Below, one piece after another: positions 42,090 through 53,200 of a stretch of DNA of 64,000 nt; position 1 is the first letter of the stretch; each line of letters starts with the position of its first letter. The translations under genes and the position numbers were made by a program. The stretch is from assembly GCF_000513135.1 (NCBI RefSeq), contig NZ_BAUV01000011.1:37538-101537 (forward strand), in the 5' to 3' direction. The notes beneath the pieces are model-generated. The model did no database searches and was not told the DNA's origin. It was given only the letters and a program-made list of their open reading frames with translations. This stretch comes from Halalkalibacter akibai JCM 9157. Its GTDB lineage: Bacteria > Bacillota > Bacilli > Bacillales > Bacillaceae_D.

Positions 42090-42557
42090 ATGATATTCGC
42101 ATTATTACTTTTTGTGGTGTTAATCGTGTTTATTGTCTTAATAGTTTTTGGTGCAAAACGCACAGTTACTCATCTAACAGAAGAGGAGCGAGGAGATATG
42201 GTGAAGCAAGTGTATCAGTATGCCGTTGCATTTATCACTTTAATTATGGTGATAGGTGGTGGTGTTTTTGCGTTTATGTCTATAGCGGATTATGTATCAC
42301 CGTCAATGTATGTTGAGTCATTTGAAGATTACAAGAATATGAGAGACTATAAATCAGAGGATGGGACGGTTCAAAAGGAATTGAGTGAAACCGAGTGGCG
42401 AGCTCAATATGACGCAATGGTTGAGCAGCAAATAGAAAATGGGAAACAATCCGCTCTAAACAGTCTCATTAAAAGTCTAGGTTGGATTATTATTCCCCTT
42501 CCTATATTCATTTTATTTCAACGTCGTCTTCATGGGAGACGGAAGGAAAATAGATAA
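42090..42557 (+). CDS. membrane protein of unknown function
   Basis: A 155-residue protein with three hydrophobic segments: residues 1-20 (MIFALLLFVVLIVFIVLIVF), about 48-66 and about 130-147, and a hydrophilic loop between the last two (YVESFEDYKNMRDYKSEDGTVQKELSETEWRAQYDAMVEQQ). It ends in an Arg-rich tail (RRLHGRRKENR). AGTAGGTG precedes the ATG. No family recognised. Downstream is a terminator. Confidence 0.65.
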   Translation: MIFALLLFVVLIVFIVLIVFGAKRTVTHLTEEERGDMVKQVYQYAVAFITLIMVIGGGVFAFMSIADYVSPSMYVESFEDYKNMRDYKSEDGTVQKELSETEWRAQYDAMVEQQIENGKQSALNSLIKSLGWIIIPLPIFILFQRRLHGRRKENR

Positions 42558-42568
42558 TTAGAATAAGT

Positions 42569-42605
42569 GAAGCGATCAGTTAACATAAAACTTTTCGCTT
42601 CTTTT
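42569..42605 (+). terminator. terminator before the acyl-CoA synthetase gene
   Basis: GAAGCGA (42569-42575) / TCGCTTC (42595-42601) then TTTT. Confidence 0.65.
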
Positions 42606-42733
42606 GGTATAAGAGAGACATTCTATGTATTTTTTGTAATTAGAAAAGGGTTCCTTCAATATAATGACGAAGATGTGAGTGTGTCCAAATTTCTTATTAG
42701 AGTGTCGGGACGCATTAGTATTTAATAAAAAAA

Positions 42734-42747
42734 TGTAAGCGTAAACA
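42734..42747 (+). promoter_or_regulatory. cre-like site before the acyl-CoA synthetase gene
   Basis: TGTAAGCGTAAACA differs from the cre consensus TGWAANCGNTNWCA at one defined base. It lies 16 bases before the start and next to the SD, so CcpA could repress in glucose. Confidence 0.65.
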
Positions 42748-42762
42748 AAAGGGAGGAATATA

Positions 42763-44342
42763 ATGAATCATTCAGATTTACTTGCTCCAGAACTTTATAA
42801 TATGGCTCAGGACATTGACCGGTTTGCAGATGATCCTAAAAAGGTGGCTCTCATTTGGACGAATGAAGATGGAGACACTCAAAAAGTAACGTACTTACAA
42901 TTAAGAAAACAATCCAATCGCTTTGCAAATGCATTACAGCGGATGGGACTAAAAACAGGAGAGAAGGTAATGGTCACTCTTCCAAGAATCCCTGAGACAT
43001 ACGCTATTTATTTAGGTGCTTTAAAACTTGGGTTAATTATCTCACCAGGATCTGAAATGCTTAGAGAGAAAGATTTGCTTTATCGTGCCGAACATTCACA
43101 GGCGAAAGCAACAATTTGCATAGATACTATGACGGACCGCTTTGATCAGATAAGAGAAAGTACGAGCATAGAGTATTTTATTTCAGTTGGAAAGGAGGTA
43201 GAGGGTTGGAGTCATTACAATCAACTGCTTAAAGGAGAATCTGAACAATTCGAAATGGTACAGACTAGGTCAGATGACATTGCCTTTTTAAATTATACAT
43301 CAGGAACAACAGGAAATCCTAAAGGGGTCATTCATCCACACAGCTGGCTTATGCTCATCAAGCTATCGCAGCCAAATTATGGCTTGATGTGAAAGAGAGT
43401 GATATTGTTTGGGCGACGGCTGCGCCTGGCTGGGCAAAGTGGAATTGGACACCGTTTATGTCAACACTTGGATCCGGTGCTACTGGGTTTGTTTATAACG
43501 GTAGATTTGATCCAGAAACTTATTTACGGTTATTGGAATCGTACAACATTAATGTTCTCTGTTGTACTCCAACTGAATTCCGTTTTATGGCAAAGCTAGA
43601 TAAGCTAGAACGCTATCAACTTCCCCATCTTCGGAGTGCGGTAAGTGCAGGGGAGCCTTTAAATCAAGAAGTAATAGATACGTTTAAGAAATTTTTTGGA
43701 GTGCAAGTACGCGATGGATACGGACAGACTGAAAATACACTTTTAATTGGTACTTTAATGGGGATGGAGTCCAAAACAGGTTCAATGGGGAAACCGACTC
43801 CAGGAAATCAAGTTGCTATTATCAACGAAGAAGGTATGCCTGTTCCGAATGGTCAGGTTGGCGATATTGCAGTACATCGTAGTACACCTGCTTTATTTAA
43901 AGGCTATTTACATGATTCAGAAAGAACTTCTGCTGCCTTTCGTGGCGATTGGTATTTAACCGGTGATCAAGCGAAGATGGATGAAGACGGTTATTACTGG
44001 TTTGAAGGTAGATCGGATGATATTATTATTAGTTCTGGTTATACGATAGGACCGTTTGAAGTGGAGGATGCCCTTATTCGCCATCCTCTAGTGAAAGAAT
44101 GTGCAGTCGTTGCGGCACCAGACGAAATTCGCGGTTCTATTGTAAAAGCGTATGTTATTTTAAAAGATCAAGAAGCGGGCAATCAAGTTTTAGTGAATGA
44201 ACTGCAAGAACATGTTAAAAAGATGACTGCACCTTATAAGTATCCACGAGCCATCGAATTTATTGATGAGCTTCCTAAAACGACTTCAGGTAAAATACGT
44301 CGTGTTGAGTTAAGACAGCTTGAGAAACAAAAGAATAGGTAG
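42763..44342 (+). pseudogene. AMP-forming acyl-CoA synthetase (medium-chain/MbcS or AcsA-like), frameshifted
   Basis: Two frames form one protein of about 525 residues. The first has the adenylate motif YTSGTTGNPKGVIH near residue 182; the second continues WLDVKESDIVWATAAPGWAKWNW, then RDGYGQTENT, YWFEGRSDDIIISSGYTIGPFEVE and the C-terminal PKTTSGKIRR with the catalytic Lys. One G missing from GG at 43346-43347 restores HSWAYAHQAIAAKLWLDV. It activates a short or medium carboxylic acid to its CoA ester via an acyl-adenylate. AGGGAGGAA precedes the ATG; a cre-like box overlaps the leader. Likely a sequencing error. Confidence 0.87.
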
Positions 44343-44348
44343 TGTACA

Positions 44349-44387
44349 AAGGACTTGGGGCAGAAACCTTTTGCTTCAGGTCTTTTT
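44349..44387 (+). terminator. terminator after acyl-CoA synthetase gene
   Basis: AAGGACTTG / CAGGTCTTT pair with G-U pairs, with an inner GCAGAA / TTTTGC stem, followed by T5. Confidence 0.6.
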
Positions 44388-44470
44388 ACGTAAATTCATT
44401 GGTGTTTGCTATCCGTTACGAGTAAAATACAAAAGAGATATTGAAAAAAGAAAAGTGTAGGTGTGTTTAT

Positions 44471-45600
44471 ATGAAACCATATATCATTGTTGGGGCTGGA
44501 ATTATCGGAGCTTCAGCAGCTTACCATCTTGCTAAAAAGGGAGTAAACGTCCTTTTAGTTGACCGACAAGAACCAGGAAAAGCAACAGATGCAGCTGCTG
44601 GTATTGTTTGTCCATGGCTTTCACAAAGGCGAAATCAAGCCTGGTATCAGTTAGCAAAAAATGGAGCGAAATTTTATCCCTCATTAATAAACAAATTAGA
44701 AGCAGATGGAGAAAAAGAAACCGGGTATGCGAGAGTCGGGGCTATCAGCTTCATGTTGATGAAGGGAAATTAGATAAAATGGAGGAACGTGTTCGGAAAC
44801 GACGCGAGGAAGCACCTGAAATAGGAGAAATTACACGATTAAGTCCTGCTGAGACGAAAGCACTATTTCCCCCTTTAAGGGATGACTTTGGGGCTGTGCA
44901 TGTAAGTGGAGCAGCTCGTGTAAATGGAAAAGCACTATGTCAGTCTTTAATTCAAGCAGCAATTAAACATGGGGCTACGTATATACATGCAAATGCACAG
45001 TTAACCTTTGAAGACACAAAAGTGACTGGAATTCATTATGAAGGGAAAACAGTATTAGCGGAACAGGTGTTGATAACTGCTGGAGCATGGGCAAAAGAAT
45101 TATTGCTCCCTTTGGGAATTGAATTCAAAATAGAACCACAAAAAGCTCAAATCATTCATTTAAAGCTTGAAAACGTGAACACCAATTCCTGGCCAGTTGT
45201 GATGCCTCCAACGAATCAATACTTACTTTCGTTCGAAAAGGGACAAGTCATCATTGGAGCAACCCATGAAAACGATGGTGGGTTTGATCAACGCGCTACA
45301 GCTGGAGGAATTCATGAAATCCTAGACAAAGCCCTTAAGATTGCACCAGGACTAGTTGATGGTACTTTTGTAGAAGTAAAAGTTGGTTTTAGACCAGTTG
45401 CACCAGATTTTCTCCCTGTAATCGGAGCGGTTTCTGGCTTTAAAGGTATTATAGTTGCCAATGGCCTTGGATCATCAGGTTTAACAGTGGGTCCATATTT
45501 AGGTTCAGAGCTTGCGAAGCTGGCCCTTGGTGAAGAAACCGAGATTAGCTTAGAGCTTTATAATACAGTAGGTGCAATGGATGATTATATAAATGATTAA
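44471..45600 (+). pseudogene. FAD-dependent oxidoreductase of the DAO family (glycine oxidase/D-amino acid dehydrogenase-like), frameshifted
   Basis: ATG 44471 follows GTAGGTG. YIIVGAGIIGASAAYHLAKKGVNVLLVDR is the FAD-binding Rossmann motif and AAAGIVCPWLSQRRN follows. The frame breaks at TT 44750-44751: adding one T gives GAISFHVDEGKLDKMEERV and the second frame runs to 45600 with VSGAARVNGKALCQ, LITAGAWAKELL and the C-terminal GFRPVAPDFLPVIG...GLGSSGLTVGPYLGSELAKL. About 376 residues, normal for the family. Substrate is probably a small amine or D-amino acid. No signal peptide, so it is cytosolic or peripheral. Likely a sequencing error. Confidence 0.86.
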
Positions 45601-45603
45601 ACT

Positions 45604-45645
45604 ACAAGGTTAAGCGTTCGTGCTAGTTCGCTTAACCTTGTTTCA
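45604..45645 (+). terminator. terminator after DAO-type oxidase gene
   Basis: ACAAGGTTAAGCG / CGCTTAACCTTGT then TTC; perfect 13-bp stem. Confidence 0.8.
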
Positions 45646-45756
45646 TTATGTACAGGCAATCTCAAAGTCAATGAGTTGCTACATTAGCGATAACTGTTGG
45701 GAGGAACGTAAAAATGGGTTACCCAAACGTGGATAACCCTACTTGTAAATTTGATA

Positions 45757-46098
45757 TTAAAAACCATCTTCTCCGCCAGTGTAAGGAATATTTAGATTCT
45801 GCTCGATCACACGAAGTCTTTGGTTCAATCTAAATAAGCGATTAGTATGAATTTCATCATTTTGATTTAAACGTAAAATTTCATCATTGATACGACTTAA
45901 TTCACTATTTAGACGAATGATTTCTTCATTGATACGGGTTATTTCCTGAACTTGTGCTTGGTTTTGTCTTTCTAATTGATCGACTCTTTGATCTAGTTGT
46001 CTAGGATCACGTTGATAGTGGTTAAAAGAATTAGCTGGGAAAGATCTTGCTAATTCAGGTTGTTGGGGAACATAGCCATGATAGTAATACGGGTTCAT
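45757..46098 (-). CDS. coiled-coil protein, possibly spore coat
   Basis: A 113-residue protein with SD AAAAGGAG. The first 35 residues are Tyr/Pro/Asn/His-rich (NPYYYHGYVPQQPEL), then a continuous coiled coil (about 37-100) with Leu/Ile at heptad positions (DQRVDQLERQNQ, ITRINEEIIRLNSELSRINDEILRLNQ), and the tail ends NIPYTGGEDGF. No signal or membrane segment. Such Tyr/Pro heads on short coiled coils are common in Bacillus spore-coat and inner-spore proteins. That is an inference from composition. Confidence 0.6.
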   Translation of the reverse strand: MNPYYYHGYVPQQPELARSFPANSFNHYQRDPRQLDQRVDQLERQNQAQVQEITRINEEIIRLNSELSRINDEILRLNQNDEIHTNRLFRLNQRLRVIEQNLNIPYTGGEDGF

Positions 46099-46294
46099 TT
46101 TTACAACTCTCCTTTTAAATAGATGATTACCCTAATAAACTATGTAAACAACATGAAAAACGTTATTCTTATAGAAAGGAAGTAAGAATAGGTGACAACT
46201 CATATAGTCTTTTGGTATGATAAAAGAGTAGTAATAAAGTCACGGTCCGGTAAACGGTATTTACTTTTTAATTAAGGGAAAAGTAGGAGAAAAA

Positions 46295-48157
46295 ATGAAA
46301 AGGACAACTGCAGTTCAAGCTGTTTTACTTACTTTATTTGTGAGTATTTGTGTTTTTTTACTTGTTATAACGATTAATCTAAACAATACAGATCAGCATG
46401 TGCCTGAAGCTATTGATGGAGTTATAGACTTTCAAGGGTGGAGTTTTTCCGAGAATGGGGAAGTTGATTTAAAAGGGGATTGGGAATTTTATTGGGGGCA
46501 ACTCCTTGAACCTACGGCATTTCAAGAAGAAATTCAACACCGAATGATAAAAGTACCTTTAGTTTGGGATCACCTTGACCAAAAAAAAGGTTATGCAACA
46601 TACCGTTTACTTGTGAATGAATTGCCGTTAAATGATATATACGGATTAAAGATCATGGACCTCTACTCAGCTTATACAATTTGGATCGATGGAGAAAAAG
46701 TATTATCTACAGGTACCATTGGAGACTCTTTTGAAACTGAAAAAGCTCAATTATACCCGCAAGTTATCACATTTACACCAACTTCTGAAGTTACTGAAAT
46801 TGTTCTACAGATTTCAAATTTTCATTTTCGAGAGGGAGGTATTTGGTACCCGCCTACACTTGGAATATCTAAACAAATCCACAAGGACCATACAACTCAG
46901 GTTGCTTTTGATTATTCAGTGTTTGTGAGTCTGTTGTTAATTGGTCTTATTCATATCATTTTATATATTAACAGAAGAAAAGATAAGGAATCGTTATGGT
47001 TTGGGTTATTCTGTTTAGCTATTAGTTTAAGATCTATTGCTGTAGGTGAAATGATCCTAATGGATTGGTTTCCAGAAGCTCCATTGGAAGTAATAACGAA
47101 ATTCTCGTATTTCTGGTATTTTCTAACTGGACCATTTGTTCTGCTATTTTTATACAATATGTATAAAAAAGAAACGTCATTGTTTATCACAAAAGTTATA
47201 AGTATAATTGGGTATCTCTTTGCCAGTACAGTTCTTTTCTTACCGGCAAGTATATATACGAATTTCCAGCTTGTTTACAATATCATTATTATAGTTATAG
47301 TTAGCTATGTTTTTTATGTATTAATAAAGGCGATGATGAAAAAGCGAAGAGGAGCTTTTTTTATGTTCCTTTGTTTCCTCTTTTTCTCTTACACGATCAT
47401 AAATGACATCTTAGTCGTTCACTATTTATATTATGGAAAACAGTTAACCGCATTTGGCTTATTGGTGTTTGTCTTTTCGCAATCGTATGTGTCCTTCTCG
47501 AAATTAGCAAGGACATTTCGGGAAGTTGAAGAAGTTCGCGAAGAGTTAAAAAAAGTAAATGAAACTTTAGATGAAAAGATTATTGCACGAACAGAACAGT
47601 TAGAGCGTTCTCAACAGAAGTTGTTAGACATGAATGAACAATTAAGTAAGCTTTCCTATTCCGATGGATTAACGCAAGTAGCAAATAGAAGATTGTTTGA
47701 CCAAACGCTAATGGATCAATGGAAGCTACATGAAGAAACTCAACAACCTATTTCACTTTTACTTTTGGATGTTGATTTCTTTAAAGGCTATAATGATAAA
47801 TATGGCCATTTAGCTGGTGATGACTGCTTGCGAAACGTAGCTCTTACCTTAAATCAGCTGTTTAGTGAAGAGCATCAATTAGTAGCTCGCTATGGTGGAG
47901 AGGAATTTGCGATTATACTTTCAGGTGTTGCCAAAGAAGAGGCTATTCTTTTGGCTGAGTTCTGTAAAGAGAACATTCTAAATCAAAAAATACTGCATTC
48001 AGAATCACCTATTTCACCATTCGTTACAGCTAGTATTGGTGTAGCCACGATGATTCCTCATGTACGGCAAGGCGAACAAGAACTCGTTCAAAAAGCAGAC
48101 GAGGCGCTTTACCTGGCTAAGGCTCATGGAAGAGATAAGGTAATGGCTTGTAGTTAG
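46295..48157 (+). CDS. 7TMR-DISM membrane diguanylate cyclase (GGDEF)
   Basis: A 620-residue protein. An N-terminal helix (about 12-28) is followed by an extracellular beta domain of the 7TMR-DISMED2 type (GVIDFQGWSFSENGEVDLKGDWEFYWGQLL, about 40-190), seven membrane helices (about 207-400), a coiled coil (VEEVREELKKVNETLDEKIIARTEQLERSQQKL) and a GGDEF domain from about 455 with DGLTQVANRRLFDQ, LLLLDVDFFKGYNDKYGHLAGDDCLR and the active GGEEF near 533. It makes cyclic di-GMP from two GTP. The RxxD inhibitory site before GGEEF is missing. The external domain probably binds a carbohydrate-like ligand. Confidence 0.92.
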   Translation: MKRTTAVQAVLLTLFVSICVFLLVITINLNNTDQHVPEAIDGVIDFQGWSFSENGEVDLKGDWEFYWGQLLEPTAFQEEIQHRMIKVPLVWDHLDQKKGYATYRLLVNELPLNDIYGLKIMDLYSAYTIWIDGEKVLSTGTIGDSFETEKAQLYPQVITFTPTSEVTEIVLQISNFHFREGGIWYPPTLGISKQIHKDHTTQVAFDYSVFVSLLLIGLIHIILYINRRKDKESLWFGLFCLAISLRSIAVGEMILMDWFPEAPLEVITKFSYFWYFLTGPFVLLFLYNMYKKETSLFITKVISIIGYLFASTVLFLPASIYTNFQLVYNIIIIVIVSYVFYVLIKAMMKKRRGAFFMFLCFLFFSYTIINDILVVHYLYYGKQLTAFGLLVFVFSQSYVSFSKLARTFREVEEVREELKKVNETLDEKIIARTEQLERSQQKLLDMNEQLSKLSYSDGLTQVANRRLFDQTLMDQWKLHEETQQPISLLLLDVDFFKGYNDKYGHLAGDDCLRNVALTLNQLFSEEHQLVARYGGEEFAIILSGVAKEEAILLAEFCKENILNQKILHSESPISPFVTASIGVATMIPHVRQGEQELVQKADEALYLAKAHGRDKVMACS

Positions 48158-48171
48158 TCAGTGGAGAAAAT

Positions 48172-48210
48172 AAGATAGACTCTACGTTGTGGATAGTAGA
48201 GTCTATCTTT
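48172..48210. terminator. bidirectional terminator
   Basis: AAGATAGACTCTAC / GTAGAGTCTATCTT between the convergent GGDEF and DUF1287 genes, ending with TTTTAA. Confidence 0.85.
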
Positions 48211-48908
48211 TAATAATGCCAGCGATAATGACCAGCAATTGGAGTTGTAAAAGATGTAAGTTTAACTTCTGCAGCAAATGGAGGGTTGTTATGGATGAGG
48301 TATGGAACTCCGTCTTTGTCTCTTTTATCTGAAACGATTCCAACATGGTGGAACCCGTCAAGAAAAACGACAATATCACCTGGTTGCCACTGAGCTAGAT
48401 TCGTAACATCACGTGGCCTTAACTCGGTCGTTAAGGACTCAGTAAAGCGTTGAAAATAAACAAATTGATTAGGAACGCGTCTGAAGTCAATGTTAGGGTC
48501 AGGCTTTTGGTCTACTCGTGGGTACAATTCAACATGATTTTTAATATCTTCATCTATTAAGTCTTTAAATTCTATGCCAGCTCCGAGCAACCCGCGCCAA
48601 ATCACATCTGTACAAACACCTTCGTTATCAGGAGGAAATCCACCGGCGTAATAAACACTTTTATAGGTTGTCCGCTGCTCTACTTCGTTTCTAGCTGCGT
48701 TAACGATGTCAATTGGATCAGGTATGCCATTATTGTTACGATCAGTAAGCATATACTCAATTGGAATTTCTACTCTTTTCTTAAAGGGCATCTCAATATG
48801 AATGCCTAGTGAGTCATAAATAATGCCTTTTTTATATAAAGTAGATGCAATTCCAATGGCAATAAGAGCAATGAAAAAGATTTTACCTAAATATTTAAGT
48901 TTAGACAT
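48210..48908 (-). CDS. DUF1287-family exported protein
   Basis: A 232-residue protein with an N-terminal membrane anchor (IFFIALIAIGIASTLY). The rest is the DUF1287 domain: DPIDIVNAARNEVEQRTTYKSVYYAGGFPPDNEGVCTDVIWRGL with a conserved Cys, PNQFVYFQRFTESLTTEL, QPGDIVVFLDGFHHVGIVSDKRDKDG with conserved His, and HNNPPFAAE. The Cys-His pattern suggests an NlpC/P60-like fold, possibly a wall amidase or peptidase. Function is not proved for the family. Monocistronic. Confidence 0.82.
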   Translation of the reverse strand: MSKLKYLGKIFFIALIAIGIASTLYKKGIIYDSLGIHIEMPFKKRVEIPIEYMLTDRNNNGIPDPIDIVNAARNEVEQRTTYKSVYYAGGFPPDNEGVCTDVIWRGLLGAGIEFKDLIDEDIKNHVELYPRVDQKPDPNIDFRRVPNQFVYFQRFTESLTTELRPRDVTNLAQWQPGDIVVFLDGFHHVGIVSDKRDKDGVPYLIHNNPPFAAEVKLTSFTTPIAGHYRWHY

Positions 48909-48994
48909 ATTTTAACCTACCTTTTTGTTAAGGAGATTTCGTTTAATAAATGTAATTATTTCTGTTTATGATAAACTAAATTAGTAGCTTATAG

Positions 48995-49018
48995 GGGTAT
49001 ACCGCTTTTGGTATACCC
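48995..49018 (+). promoter_or_regulatory. hairpin before sbcD
   Basis: GGGTATACC and GGTATACCC with loop GCTTTT, followed by TTTCTGG. No plus-strand gene ends here, so it is an attenuator-like leader element or an operator shared by the divergent DUF1287 and sbcD genes. Confidence 0.45.
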
Positions 49019-49097
49019 TTTCTGGCATACTAATCTTATTAACTTATAAAGCTATTATAAATGTACCACAAAATGGAAAAAGAGGATGGTGTATTCA

Positions 49098-50255
49098 GTG
49101 AAATTATTTCATACGGCAGATTGGCATCTTGGCAAACTGGTTCAAGGTGTATATATGACAGAGGATCAAAGACATGTGCTAGAACAGTTCGTTCAAGCAG
49201 TTGAGGAAGAAAAACCAGATGCTGTTATTATTGCAGGAGATCTTTATGATCGCTCGATTCCTCCAACTGAAGCTGTTGATTTATTAGACGAAATTTTGGA
49301 GGAAATTGTCATTAAATTGAAGACGCCTGTTTTAGCTGTTGGAGGGAATCATGATGGACCAGAACGGTTAGATTTTGGTAGCAAAATCATGAAAGCAACG
49401 GGCTTTCATATTAAAGGATCTTTCACGGATGGATTGGATCCTGTTGTCCTGCAAGATGAATATGGCGATGTACACTTTCATCTAATTCCATACGCGGATC
49501 CGAGTAAGGTTCGTTATGAACTTAAAAATGAAGAAATCAGAACTCATGATGATGCGATACGAGCAGTGATAGAGAAAATCCAAGAATCACTGGATCAAAA
49601 GGCTCGTCATGTTTTTATTGGACATGCATTTGTTACACCAGGAGGAGAGAAAAAAGAAAACACGAGTGACTCTGAGAGGCCATTAGCTATTGGTGGTGTT
49701 GAACATGTGAATGCAGCCCTTTTTAAACCTTTTCATTATACGGCATTAGGCCATCTTCACCAGGCACATCACGTAGGAATTGAAAATGTACGTTATGCAG
49801 GCTCGCTCTTAAAATATTCAATTTCAGAAGAACATCATAATAAAGGCTATTATGTTGTTGAACTTGAGCATGATGGTCAAGTAACTGTCGAAAAAAGACT
49901 ATTGAAGGCAAGACGTCAGCTCCGGACAGTGGTAGGACTTATAAACGAAATTGAACAACATGAACGGAATGACGATTATGTGTTTGTAAAATTATTAGAT
50001 GAAAACCCGGTTATTTATCCGATGGAGCGTGTTCGTTCTGTGTATCCGAATGCAATGCATGTTGAACGGAAAATGCCAATTCTTAATCAAAATGGGGATA
50101 TGACCCCTACAGTTGCCCGTTCTAAAATGGACGAGCTTTCTCTTTTTAAAGCTTTCTATAAAGAAGTAAAGGGTGAAGAGATGAAAGTAAAAACGGAGGA
50201 GTTGTTTAAAGAGGTACTACAAGAAACAATGCGCAAAGAGGGGGAACGAGGATGA
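49098..50255 (+). CDS. sbcD: exonuclease subunit SbcD (Mre11 homologue)
   Basis: About 385 residues. The start is either ATG 49086, which touches the SD AGAGG, or GTG 49098, preferred by spacing and by family (KLFHTADWHLGK at the very start). Phosphoesterase motifs: HTADWHLG (metal Asp and His), VIIAGDLYDRS, VGGNHDGPERL, VFIGHAFVTPGG and YTALGHLHQAH. With SbcC it forms the ATP-dependent double-strand nuclease that opens DNA hairpins and blocked ends. The stop overlaps the sbcC start as ATGA, so the two are coupled. Confidence 0.94.
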   Translation: MKLFHTADWHLGKLVQGVYMTEDQRHVLEQFVQAVEEEKPDAVIIAGDLYDRSIPPTEAVDLLDEILEEIVIKLKTPVLAVGGNHDGPERLDFGSKIMKATGFHIKGSFTDGLDPVVLQDEYGDVHFHLIPYADPSKVRYELKNEEIRTHDDAIRAVIEKIQESLDQKARHVFIGHAFVTPGGEKKENTSDSERPLAIGGVEHVNAALFKPFHYTALGHLHQAHHVGIENVRYAGSLLKYSISEEHHNKGYYVVELEHDGQVTVEKRLLKARRQLRTVVGLINEIEQHERNDDYVFVKLLDENPVIYPMERVRSVYPNAMHVERKMPILNQNGDMTPTVARSKMDELSLFKAFYKEVKGEEMKVKTEELFKEVLQETMRKEGERG

Positions 50256-53200
50256 AACCGTTAAAAATTACGATAACAGCCTTTGGGCCTTATAAAAACG
50301 TAGAGACCATTGATTTCACTGAATTAAAGGAACAGCGGTTATTTGTTATCTCAGGGAACACGGGAGCCGGTAAGACAACGATTTTCGATGCGATTTGTTT
50401 TGCTTTATATGGGGACGCAAGCGGAGAAGATAGAAGTGACTCAAGAATGTTGCGAAGCCAGTTTGCAGATGAAGATATTCATACGTCTGTTGATTTTCAG
50501 TTTATTTTACGTAATCGCACGTATCGAGTGTTTAGGCAGATGGCTCATGTTAAAGCTCGAATAAAACCGCCACTGGTGATAAGTATGAAATTTATGAAAT
50601 AACGAACGGAACAGACGAGCTGTTAGTTGATAAATTAACGGTTGGAAACGTGAATCAAAAAATTCAAGATATCATTGGATTGACAAAAGACCAGTTTCGC
50701 CAGATTGTCATGCTCCCACAAGGAGAATTTCGTAAACTGTTAACTTCGGATACAGAAAACAAAGAGGAGATTCTTCGTAAGATTTTCCGGACGGTTCATT
50801 TTAAGCAAATGACTGAAGGGTTAAATGAAAAACGAGTAGAGTCGCAAAAGCATTTTGAAGCTAACAAACAAGAGCGTGACCTTACTATGAAAAATCTTGA
50901 GAAGAATCTACCAGCTAGAGAGGGTTCAATTCTGTTTGAAGTACTTAATCAAGATCATTACAATACACACCAAGTCATTGAAGCGTTAGCGAAGGAAATA
51001 GATTTTTATCGCGAACAGCAACAAACTTTAAAAAAACAAGTGTTACAGAAAAAAGATCAGTTAACTAAAAGCACAACTACTTATCATCATTCAAAAGCCA
51101 TTAATGATCGTTTTACTGCTCTAGAAAAACATCTTGAGCATAAAGAATTATTAGAGAAAGAACAGTCTACTATAGATATCAAGAAACATAGGTTACAAGA
51201 AGCAGAGAAGGCAAGCCAAATCGAGCTGCAAGAACGTTTCCTAAAGGAACTAGAAATGGAAGAGAGTCAATTACAAGATCAAGTAAAACAATTAAAACAC
51301 GAACTGAACAATGCATCTGAGCTTCTATCCGGGGTCCAATCCGCATTTTTAATCGAAGAGAAAAAAGCGCCAGAGCGAGAGGCAGCCCATTTCCTTGTCA
51401 ACAAACTAAAAGATATGATTTCTGAAGTTGCAGCCCTAGATAAAAAGAAACAAAAGGTAAGCATACTCAAACAAGAAGTAGCAACCTGTAAACAGCAAAA
51501 TGATGATATTTCGAGTCAGACTACTGAATTGAAAAAAGAAAAGGTTAGTTTAACATCAGAGTTAAAAGAATTAGAAAAAATGGTGCAAAAGCTACCTGAA
51601 ACGAGCGAACTAAACCAAACGACACGTCAAAAGTTAAAAGTGGTGAATGAGTGTATTAGTCTGTCCACCAAAGCTACTGAAATCTCTAAACAAGCTTTCA
51701 ATGAAGAAGAAAAATTAGGAACATTAAAAGAAGAGTATGAACAACTGGAAACGCGTTGGATTGAGGGACAAGCGAGTTTATTAGCACTTCATCTTCACAA
51801 CGGAGATCCTTGTCCAGTCTGTGGTAGTAAAGAACATCCTGACTTAGCAGAATCCCAACAAGAAATCCCGACAAAAGAACAGCTTGAACAAAAACGAATG
51901 TTAAAAGATCAAGTTGAAGGAATATATCGTACGTTACAAGCACGAATAGAGAGCTTGAACAATCAGCTAACAGAAAAGGAAACAGATCTACAGGTTTTGG
52001 GTATTGACCATAAAGATTTAAATTCAGTGTATAGCGATTTAGAAGAAGCAGGTCAAGAGCTTGAAAAGAAACTTACTCAACTAAGAGCAGATCAAGATAA
52101 ATTTGGAAAAGTTAGAAGCAAGTTAGAACATGTAGAAAATAAACTTGAAGAGTTAGAAATGACCAAGGAAGAAAATGACAATACACTTCATCAATTGCTA
52201 GCTAATTATCAAACGGAACAAGCATTATTTGAGGAGAAATTACAAACGATTCCTGAACATCTTCAATCTAATCAAGCCCTTGCTGTCGAAATAGAGAAAG
52301 CAGAAAATGATAAACAGTTATTAGATCATGCTTGGAAATCCATTCAAATAAAATTAAATCAAGCAAAAGAACAGAAGCTGAGAGCTGAAACAACCTTAAA
52401 CAGCCTTGCCAAACAGTTGGAAACGACTTTAGAAAGAAAAGAAAAAGCTGCATTCAATTTTAAAGAAGTACTTTTGAAAGCTAATTTCCAATCAACAGAA
52501 GATTATAATCAAGCAAAACTGACTGAAACTGAACGAGCCGAGTTGAAAGAAGAAATAGAGCTTTATACAAGTCATCTTCAGGCGATTACAAAACAAGTCG
52601 CAGACCTACAGGTAGAACTAAAAGGAAAAGAAAGACAAGACCTAAATCAGCTATTAGAACTTATTTCAACATTAGAATACGAACTAGAGCAAGTTCAGCG
52701 TTCGCTTTCGCAAATCACTCATTATCTTGAATCTGCAACGACGGCTTCAAGCGATATTTGCCATGCTCACGAAAAAGTGAAAGACGCAGAGGAGATATAC
52801 TATCTTCACAAAGATTTATATGATGTCGTAAGAGGTGAGAATTCAAAGAAAATTTCATTTGAACGCTTTTTACAAATTGAATTTCTTGAAGAAATCATTC
52901 AAGCTGCAAACCAACGCTTAAATCGACTTTCCAATGGTCAATTCCATTTAATTCGCAGTGATCGCTTAGAAAAACGAGGCAAGCAAAGTGGACTAAGTCT
53001 CGATGTATTTGACAATTATACGGGTCATAATCGTGATGTAAAAACACTGTCTGGAGGGGAGAAATTTAACGCTTCACTAAGTTTAGCTCTTGGGATGGCT
53101 GATGTAATTCAATCTCATCAAGGTGGGATTTCGATTGAAACAATGTTTATTGATGAAGGCTTTGGATCATTGGATGAGGAATCGTTAAATAAGGCAATTG

